5,948 nucleotides of DNA from Comamonadaceae bacterium. GTDB taxonomy: Bacteria; Pseudomonadota; Gammaproteobacteria; Burkholderiales; Burkholderiaceae_C. The position numbers were made by a program, and so were the translations under genes. Below are positions 1 to 4,056 of the stretch, one piece after another (within the stretch, counting starts at the first letter, position 1; each line of letters opens with the position of its first letter). The notes below the pieces were generated by a model. It worked only from the letters and a program-made list of their open reading frames with translations, searched no databases and had not been told where the DNA came from. The stretch is taken from contig JAIXYA010000060.1 of NCBI GenBank assembly GCA_027490485.1, positions 1 through 5,948 of the forward strand, given 5' to 3'.

Positions 1-401
1 AGGGCATAGAAAACGCAGAGCGTTTGTATGACCGCTTGGATAAAAAGCAAAAAGCTTTGGTCAAGCAAATGGCCAAAGAGTCCCAGTTTGACTTGGCTAA
101 GAGCTGGGGCGAACGCCTGCGGCGTCAGCAAGACACGGTCAGTACCTTGGACCGCATCGCCAAATCACAACAAGGCCTGGCAGCAGCACAACAAGAGAGC
201 ATTGCCCTCTTGAACCGCAGCTTGTTGCAGTCACCCGATGAGGTTTACCGTGAATACGCCGAGATGCGAAAAAACATCAACTGCGAAGCGGCCGCACAGC
301 TGCACAACACCGCCAGCACCGCCCAAAGAGAATTTGCAGTGAAAACTCTCAAGGCTTATGAAGCTGATGTGCGGGCCTTGGCCAAAGTCAAACCCTCTTG
401 A
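1..401 (+). CDS. DUF6279-type lipoprotein, C-terminal part (5' end outside window)
   Basis: The frame is open from position 3 to a TGA at 399-401, giving 132 residues with no start inside the window. The TTG at 24 and the out-of-frame ATG at 28 are not convincing starts because family-like sequence (GIENAERLYDRLD) runs through them to the edge. The stretch resembles, from memory, the C-terminal half of DUF6279 family lipoproteins: an 'AE.LYDRLD..Q' segment followed by 'FD...W.ERLRRQQD'. The whole fragment is charged and helical, rich in Lys, Arg, Glu, Gln and Ala, with no membrane segment. Full-length members are usually about 250-300 residues with an N-terminal lipoprotein signal, which would lie upstream of this window. 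The molecular function of the family is not known. It converges on the DUF2917 gene with one base between the two stops, and I see no terminator hairpin there. The family call is by pattern only and rests mainly on the RRQQD region. Confidence 0.72.
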   Translation, partial: GIENAERLYDRLDKKQKALVKQMAKESQFDLAKSWGERLRRQQDTVSTLDRIAKSQQGLAAAQQESIALLNRSLLQSPDEVYREYAEMRKNINCEAAAQLHNTASTAQREFAVKTLKAYEADVRALAKVKPS

Positions 402-402
402 A

Positions 403-660
403 TCATTTTTTAGGTTCCACCCATTGCACGCTCAGTTCATCGCCGGGGAAGCGTGGCCATGGCTCCACCACCACATGCTGGTCAGCAGCGGCCTGAATGG
501 CTTGCCCCTCCGTCAAAAATATATCGGGGTTGGCTTGGTCTAGCTGACCTACCACGGTCACCCAAGCACGTCCATGGGCAACCTCAAGCGTGTGCGCAGT
601 CTGAGCTTGAAACGATGTGGCAGAAGTGACCAATGACAAGTTACGGTGAAGGGTTTCCAT
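403..660 (-). CDS. DUF2917 domain protein
   Basis: An 85-residue protein starting at the ATG at 660-658 and ending with TGA at 405-403. The core 'HTLEVAHGRAWVTVVG' (about residues 23-38), followed by 'LTEGQAI' and 'HVVVEPW', matches the short beta-rich DUF2917 pattern: a Gly-Arg-x-Trp-Val-Thr strand, then an acidic loop and a 'G..l.l' turn. It resembles a small cupin-like barrel. There is no signal peptide or membrane segment, so it is probably cytoplasmic. The start is supported by a strong ribosome binding site, AAGGGGA, seven bases upstream (668-674). The gene lies divergent to the LysR-type gene at 797, and DUF2917 genes are often found beside LysR regulators in Comamonadaceae, so it may be a target of that regulator. 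The biochemical function is unknown. The C-terminus (WVEPKK) ends right at the convergent neighbour. Confidence 0.85.
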   Translation of the reverse strand: METLHRNLSLVTSATSFQAQTAHTLEVAHGRAWVTVVGQLDQANPDIFLTEGQAIQAAADQHVVVEPWPRFPGDELSVQWVEPKK

Positions 661-667
661 CTGACTT

Positions 668-674
668 TCCCCTT
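668..674 (-). promoter_or_regulatory. Ribosome binding site of the DUF2917 gene
   Basis: On the minus strand AAGGGGA lies seven bases before the ATG at 660. It is the best Shine-Dalgarno match in the left half of the window and fixes the start of this short gene. By contrast, the LysR gene reading the other way has only a weak purine stretch upstream. Confidence 0.7.
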
Positions 675-712
675 GGGATGTTGGCGATTGGGCTCAATGA
701 TGCGCGAGCCTC

Positions 713-742
713 TTTGACTTGTCCAATGAGGATTTGACAAGT
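713..742. promoter_or_regulatory. Candidate operator: 7-bp inverted repeat with overlapping TTTGAC direct repeat
   Basis: ACTTGTC (717-723) and GACAAGT (736-742) form a perfect inverted repeat with a 12-base spacer. TTTGAC also occurs twice in the same orientation, at 713-718 and 733-738, exactly 20 bp apart, about two helical turns. The right copy contains TTGACA (734-739), a consensus -35 hexamer reading towards the LysR gene, but I see no good -10 at the usual distance. The element lies in the divergent gap between the DUF2917 and LysR genes, where a LysR-type protein would be expected to bind. A regulatory role is inferred from symmetry and position only. Confidence 0.4.
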
Positions 743-744
743 GA

Positions 745-757
745 TTGATGCGCTCAA
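745..757. promoter_or_regulatory. Candidate LysR-type box (T-N11-A, TTGA-N5-TCAA)
   Basis: TTGATGCGCTCAA is an interrupted dyad, TTGA-N5-TCAA, which satisfies the T-N11-A rule for LysR-type binding sites (T745, A757). It starts 52 bp before the LysR ATG, inside the divergent control region and just to the right of the inverted repeat at 717-742. A T-N11-A with four-base arms can occur by chance, so the call depends on its position beside a lysR-type gene. Confidence 0.38.
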
Positions 758-796
758 CGCAACCCTGTTTGTTGGCCAGCGGGTTAAGCTTGCGCC

Positions 797-1747
797 ATGT
801 CCTATTTGCGCACCCGCCCCCTGTCCGTCGGTTATTTGCGTTGCTTTGAAGTCACGGCACGTTTGCTGAACTTCCGTGCTGCTGCGGATGAATTGGCGCT
901 CAGCCAATCTGCGGTTAGCAGACAAATCCAATCGCTCGAAGACGAGTTGGGCATGGTTTTGTTTTTGCGTCATACCCGATCGGTGGAGTTGACCGAGGCC
1001 GGTGTGGTTTTGTTTCGAACCGTCTCAGGCTTGCTCAATCAATTGGACCTAACGGTGCAGCAAATACGTCATTCGGTTTTGCGCAAATCGATTGCCGTCA
1101 CCACTTTTGCTTCGTTTGCGTCGATGTGGCTGATTCCGCGCTTGGCCAGTTTTCAAAACCTTCATCCTGAAATTGACATTCGCATTGACGCCAGTGACAA
1201 ACCTGTGGACCTCAGTGCGTCCGACATCGATATTGCAATTCGCTACGGCACAGCATCTCGTATGCCAAGCGGTGCGGTTCGTTTGTTTGGTGACCAGCTG
1301 GTCGCCGTTGCCAGTCCATTGCTTTTGAAACAAGAGGGCGGCATTCAATCGGCTGCTGACTTGGCGCGCTTCACACTGATTGAACCCAGTGAGCCCCATT
1401 CACCGCATCTCGACTGGTTGACGTGGCGACATTGGCTCAACGCACAAGGTCTGCAAAGTCTGCAGCCGATTCGTTGGCTGCATTTCAACTATGCCCACCA
1501 AATGGTCCAAGCTGCTTTGAATGGACAAGGCATTGTGCTGGCACGCCAACCCTTGATCGCCGAAAGCTTGGCCTGCGGCGATTTGATTGAAGTGCTGCCC
1601 GATGCACGTAACGACTCACCCATGGCGTATTGGTTGCTGGTCAACCACAACCAAGCTCCCAGTGAGCAAGTCAAAGCCTTTTGCGATTGGGTAACAACCC
1701 AAGCCAATGAAACGCAAATCGCGGTTGGGGAGAGCCCCCCAACCTAG
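797..1747 (+). CDS. LysR-type transcriptional regulator (GcvA-like subgroup)
   Basis: A 316-residue DNA-binding regulator of usual LysR length. The N-terminal winged helix-turn-helix covers about residues 10-69. It has the typical 'NFRAAADELALSQSAVSRQI' helix-turn-helix at 25-44, then 'LEDELG..LFLR' and 'LTEAG'. A linker helix (about 70-95) leads to the periplasmic-binding-protein-like effector domain from about 98. There 'FASMWLIPRLASFQNLHPEI', 'DIAIRYG' (145-151) and 'VQAALNGQGIVLAR' (237-250) are typical of the GcvA/AmpR-like subgroup. The ATG at 797 gives the expected N-terminus (MSYLRTRPLSVGYLRCFE), though its ribosome binding site is weak. The gene is divergent from the DUF2917 gene across 136 bp containing symmetric elements, so autoregulation and control of the neighbour are likely. 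The effector and the wider regulon cannot be told from the sequence. It is convergent with the metallo-hydrolase gene, whose stop is 12 bases away. Confidence 0.95.
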   Translation: MSYLRTRPLSVGYLRCFEVTARLLNFRAAADELALSQSAVSRQIQSLEDELGMVLFLRHTRSVELTEAGVVLFRTVSGLLNQLDLTVQQIRHSVLRKSIAVTTFASFASMWLIPRLASFQNLHPEIDIRIDASDKPVDLSASDIDIAIRYGTASRMPSGAVRLFGDQLVAVASPLLLKQEGGIQSAADLARFTLIEPSEPHSPHLDWLTWRHWLNAQGLQSLQPIRWLHFNYAHQMVQAALNGQGIVLARQPLIAESLACGDLIEVLPDARNDSPMAYWLLVNHNQAPSEQVKAFCDWVTTQANETQIAVGESPPT

Positions 1748-1752
1748 GGGCT
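1723..1752. repeat. Inverted repeats with two competing stems at the LysR gene 3' end
   Basis: GGTTGGGG (1723-1730) and CCCCAACC (1737-1744) form a perfect 8-bp stem with a 6-base loop, lying over the last codons of the LysR gene. A second, mutually exclusive stem can form between AGCCCC (1733-1738) and GGGGCT (1747-1752), spanning the TAG stop. Neither is followed by a run of T on either strand, so it is not a textbook intrinsic terminator. It could still act as a bidirectional stop or RNA-stabilising hairpin between two convergent genes. Confidence 0.4.
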
Positions 1753-1759
1753 AGTTCAA

Positions 1760-2740
1760 TCAAGCTTGTAGCGCAGCCCACATTTGCTTATCCCGCTCAG
1801 CCGTCCATATACGTGGGTGCTGTATGCCACTGGCCTCATCAAAAGCACGGCTCACATCAAACGGTAAACAGTGTTCGTAAATAAACACTTGGCCAAACAC
1901 GGGGTCCATGTGTTGGCGGGTATGGGCCATGGCTGCTTTTAAATCCATGTTTTGCGCCACTGCCTCTTGACCGCATTTGAACAAGGTCTCTACCCATAGC
2001 TTGGTGTAGTCCAAGGCTTTGTTCACATCTGCGGTACCACGCATGGCTTCACCACGGCCCGGCACAATGGCCTCAGCCTGCAATGCCCGCAAAGCTTCCA
2101 AGGTGGCAGGCCACTCGGCCAAGTGTGCGTCCCCCGTGTAAACACCGGCCAGATACTCCACCAAGTCACCACTGAACAACACCTTTTCAGCGTCAACCCA
2201 TGCAATGGTGTCACCACGTGTATGGCCTGCGCCTGGATGCCAAATATCGACGTAAACACCACCCAAATCGATACGCAAACTGCCCTGTCGTCCGGGCTTT
2301 CCATCGCCAATCACCATGGTCGGCCAGGTCAGGCCTGGCACACTGTCGGCACCCCGAAACAAACGGGGAAAGCGGTCCATCTCGCTTTGCATGTCTTGGG
2401 CACCGCGTTCGACGATCAGGTCGTAAGTGCCTTTGCTGGCGATCACCTCTGTTGCGCCTTCAGCCGCATACGCACTGGCGCCCAGCACACGCACAGCGTG
2501 GTAGTGGGTTAGCAACACATATTTGATGGGCTTATCGCTCACAGTGCGGATCTTGGCGATCAGGTCTTTGGCCATCAAAGGCGTGGCTGTAGCGTCGCTC
2601 ACCAAAATGTATTTGTCGCCAATGATGACGCCGGAATTGGGGTCGCCCTCTGCGGTATAGGCCCAGCAGTGCGGGCTGAGTTGGGTGAAGCTGATGTGTT
2701 TATCGGTCAAATCACTTTGACTGGCAAATGCTTTAGACAT
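1760..2740 (-). CDS. Metallo-beta-lactamase-fold hydrolase lacking zinc-2 ligands
   Basis: A 326-residue protein with a recognisable metallo-beta-lactamase fold over about residues 20-232 and a helical C-terminal extension of about 95 residues. The fold is shown by 'ILVSDATAT' (45-53), 'YVLLTHYHAVRVLGA' (74-88), 'HPGAGHTRGDT' (168-178), 'VLFSGD' (187-192) and 'AIVPGRG' (224-230). The usual HxHxDH motif reads H79-Y-H81-A-V83-R84, so its Asp and last His are missing. The late His of the usual 'PGHG' is R229. H79, H81, H173 and D192 remain, which would leave one metal site plus the bridging Asp. There is no signal peptide, so it is likely cytoplasmic. It is the last gene of a minus-strand run, 14 bases after the TetR gene stop, and has a good ribosome binding site. 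The substrate is unknown; related folds include glyoxalase II and alkylsulfatase-like or lactonase enzymes. Catalytic activity is not assured. Confidence 0.88.
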   Translation of the reverse strand: MSKAFASQSDLTDKHISFTQLSPHCWAYTAEGDPNSGVIIGDKYILVSDATATPLMAKDLIAKIRTVSDKPIKYVLLTHYHAVRVLGASAYAAEGATEVIASKGTYDLIVERGAQDMQSEMDRFPRLFRGADSVPGLTWPTMVIGDGKPGRQGSLRIDLGGVYVDIWHPGAGHTRGDTIAWVDAEKVLFSGDLVEYLAGVYTGDAHLAEWPATLEALRALQAEAIVPGRGEAMRGTADVNKALDYTKLWVETLFKCGQEAVAQNMDLKAAMAHTRQHMDPVFGQVFIYEHCLPFDVSRAFDEASGIQHPRIWTAERDKQMWAALQA

Positions 2741-2745
2741 GTTTT

Positions 2746-2750
2746 TCCTC
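2746..2750 (-). promoter_or_regulatory. Ribosome binding site of the metallo-hydrolase gene
   Basis: GAGGA on the minus strand lies five bases before the ATG at 2740, inside the 14-base gap after the TetR gene stop. It supports this start and suggests efficient independent initiation within the operon. Confidence 0.65.
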
Positions 2751-2754
2751 GAAC

Positions 2755-3363
2755 TTAGCTTGTGCTTGAATGAAAACCGGTTTCTAAGGTGGCAATGACC
2801 TCTTGTGCAAACGCATCGTAACTGAGTGGCCCTTGGGGCCTGAGCCAGGTGAAGGTCCAGTTGATCATGCCAAACAGCATCATGGTCAGAGGTATTTTAT
2901 TTTGCGCATGAACACGACTTGGGTAGGCTTTACTCAACATATCGCCCAAGGCGCTGACCACTTGACGCTGACGCTCCACCACCAAGCCACGCTGTGCTTC
3001 ACTGAGAAACTGGGTGCTGTGCAACAAAGCAATATGTCGGGTTGCAGAGCTTTCGTAGGTTTGCAAAAAACGTTTGACCACGCTGTGAACCGTCTCTTGG
3101 GGGCTACGTTTGGATTGAACACCTTGGGCTTGAACCTCTGCCACCAATTCCAGCAAAAGCAGTGTGTAGCGATCAAGCAAATCGAAAAGTATGGCCTGCT
3201 TGCTGTCGTAGTAATGGTAGAGCCGCGCTTTGGATGTGCCCAAAGCATTGGCCAAATCGTTCATGCTGGCTGAAGGGTAGGACGAGGCCGCAAAACAGCT
3301 TGCGGCCACCTCCAAAATTTCTTCTCGCTTGAGGTCATGGGTTGCAGATTTAGGTCGCGCCAT
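2755..3363 (-). CDS. TetR/AcrR-family transcriptional regulator
   Basis: A 202-residue protein of normal TetR length. The N-terminal DNA-binding domain covers about residues 14-62: 'EILEVAASCFAASSYPSASM', then 'LANALGTSKARLYHYYDSK' (37-55), which contains the recognition helix, and then 'ILFDLL'. The C-terminal part is helical and is the ligand and dimer region. The segment 'FGMINWTFTWLRPQGPLS' (164-181) resembles TetR regulators of the KstR2-like type, several of which sense acyl-CoA compounds; that link is only suggestive. The start ATG at 3363 has an AAGGG ribosome binding site that overlaps the TAA of the upstream cyclo-ligase gene, 9 bases away, so translation may be coupled. The metallo-hydrolase gene follows 14 bases after its stop, making that enzyme the most likely functional partner. 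No clear operator can be seen close by, because there is almost no intergenic space. Confidence 0.93.
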   Translation of the reverse strand: MARPKSATHDLKREEILEVAASCFAASSYPSASMNDLANALGTSKARLYHYYDSKQAILFDLLDRYTLLLLELVAEVQAQGVQSKRSPQETVHSVVKRFLQTYESSATRHIALLHSTQFLSEAQRGLVVERQRQVVSALGDMLSKAYPSRVHAQNKIPLTMMLFGMINWTFTWLRPQGPLSYDAFAQEVIATLETGFHSSTS

Positions 3364-3369
3364 CCAACA

Positions 3370-3374
3370 CCCTT
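3370..3374 (-). promoter_or_regulatory. TetR gene ribosome binding site overlapping the upstream stop codon
   Basis: On the minus strand the cyclo-ligase stop reads TAAGGG, so the AAGGG used as Shine-Dalgarno for the TetR gene (six bases before its ATG) shares two bases with the TAA. This points to translational coupling and to one shared transcript. Confidence 0.5.
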
Positions 3375-3948
3375 AAGACGTTGACCACACCACGCCGTTT
3401 TCATTCAGCAAAGCGTCCAGCGGTACATCATGCGACTCAGGAACGAAGTCAGGTAAAAAACCATGGGTAAAACCCAGACCGACGGTGTAGGGTTTAGGGT
3501 CGATTTGATTCAAGGTTCGATCGTAAAAACCACCGCCATAACCCAAACGGTATCCACCAGGCCCATAGCCCACACATGGCACAAACAGCAAGGTGGGTTG
3601 GATGATTTCTGTGTCCTTGGGTTTGGGGATGTTGTAGGCATCTTCTTCCATGGCACAACCTGGGTACCACGAATGGAAGGTTAGAGTTTTAGTAAGCTTG
3701 TCCATGACGGGCAAACCAATGCGTCTTCGAACCGGATGGTCTAGCAACTCCCCATCTTCTTTCCATCTGTGCAATGCAGGCAAGGGGTCAAACTCTCCCT
3801 TGATAGGCCAATAAGCGCCAATGACCGTGTACGGTTGATCAAACAACCAAATGCGCATAACTCTTTGCAACAGGTCCGCACGGCGCGCTCTGTCTGGCAT
3901 ATGCAGTCTTGTTTGAATCAGTTCTTGGCGCAGGGCTTTTTTGTCCAT
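3373..3948 (-). CDS. ygfA: 5-formyltetrahydrofolate cyclo-ligase (5,10-methenyl-THF synthetase)
   Basis: This cytoplasmic enzyme converts 5-formyltetrahydrofolate to 5,10-methenyltetrahydrofolate using ATP, returning a stored or inhibitory folate to one-carbon metabolism. From the ATG at 3948 the protein has 191 residues, normal for the family. It starts MDKKALRQELIQTR, the usual basic N-terminal helix. 'YWPIKGEFDP' (46-55) is the folate-binding strand with its conserved Glu, and 'GGYRLGYGGGFYDR' (131-144) is the glycine-rich nucleotide and phosphate loop that defines the family. 'HDVPLDALL' (173-181) closes the fold. An in-frame TTG at 3960 would add four residues and has AGGA close upstream, but the ATG fits the family N-terminus better. 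It is the first gene of the minus-strand run leading to the TetR and metallo-hydrolase genes. It is divergent from slt, with 39 bases between start codons. No residue that I recognise as essential is missing. Confidence 0.95.
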   Translation of the reverse strand: MDKKALRQELIQTRLHMPDRARRADLLQRVMRIWLFDQPYTVIGAYWPIKGEFDPLPALHRWKEDGELLDHPVRRRIGLPVMDKLTKTLTFHSWYPGCAMEEDAYNIPKPKDTEIIQPTLLFVPCVGYGPGGYRLGYGGGFYDRTLNQIDPKPYTVGLGFTHGFLPDFVPESHDVPLDALLNENGVVWSTS

Positions 3949-3987
3949 GGGAGAATCCAACCATCCTGTTAGTTGATTGATTGTGTC

Positions 3988-4056
3988 ATGCTCCCATTAT
4001 TTGTTCGAAATGCCTGTTGCATCATCTTTATGACTTGCATGACAACAGCAAACGCA
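3988..4056 (+). other. Sec signal peptide coding segment of Slt
   Basis: The first 23 residues have a short N-region with one Arg, a hydrophobic core with three Cys (10, 11, 17), and small residues before the predicted cut after ANA (21-23). This segment also confirms the ATG at 3988, because a start at the next Met (position 4030) would destroy the signal. The residues before Cys17 (F-M-T) do not make a good lipobox, so secretion as a soluble periplasmic protein is preferred. Confidence 0.75.

Noticed and set aside
24..26. TTG as start of the first gene
   Set aside because: The frame continues upstream to the window edge with residues that fit the family pattern (GIENAER), so the real start lies outside the window.
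641..973. Open frame of 110 codons on the minus strand covering the divergent region and the LysR start
   Set aside because: It overlaps both the LysR DNA-binding domain and the DUF2917 start, and its translation resembles nothing known. The overlapping genes are much better supported.
1723..1752. Intrinsic terminator for the LysR gene
   Set aside because: The stem is good, but no T-run follows on either strand, so it is listed only as a repeat of uncertain role.
2803..3273. Open frame of 156 codons on the plus strand
   Set aside because: Antisense to the TetR gene, without a ribosome binding site or known motif. The TetR helix-turn-helix on the other strand explains the region.
3958..3960. 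TTG as start of the cyclo-ligase
   Set aside because: It has AGGA only three bases upstream and would add MDSP. The ATG at 3948 gives the usual family N-terminus, so TTG is kept only as an alternative.
3949..3987. 6S RNA gene, which lies next to the cyclo-ligase gene in enterobacteria
   Set aside because: The space upstream of the cyclo-ligase gene is only 39 bases before slt begins, too short for a 6S RNA of about 180 bases, and no such hairpin is visible.
4027..4038. Lipobox at Cys17 of Slt
   Set aside because: The preceding residues F-M-T do not fit the L-[AS]-[GA]-C pattern, while TANA-A just after is a normal signal peptidase I site.
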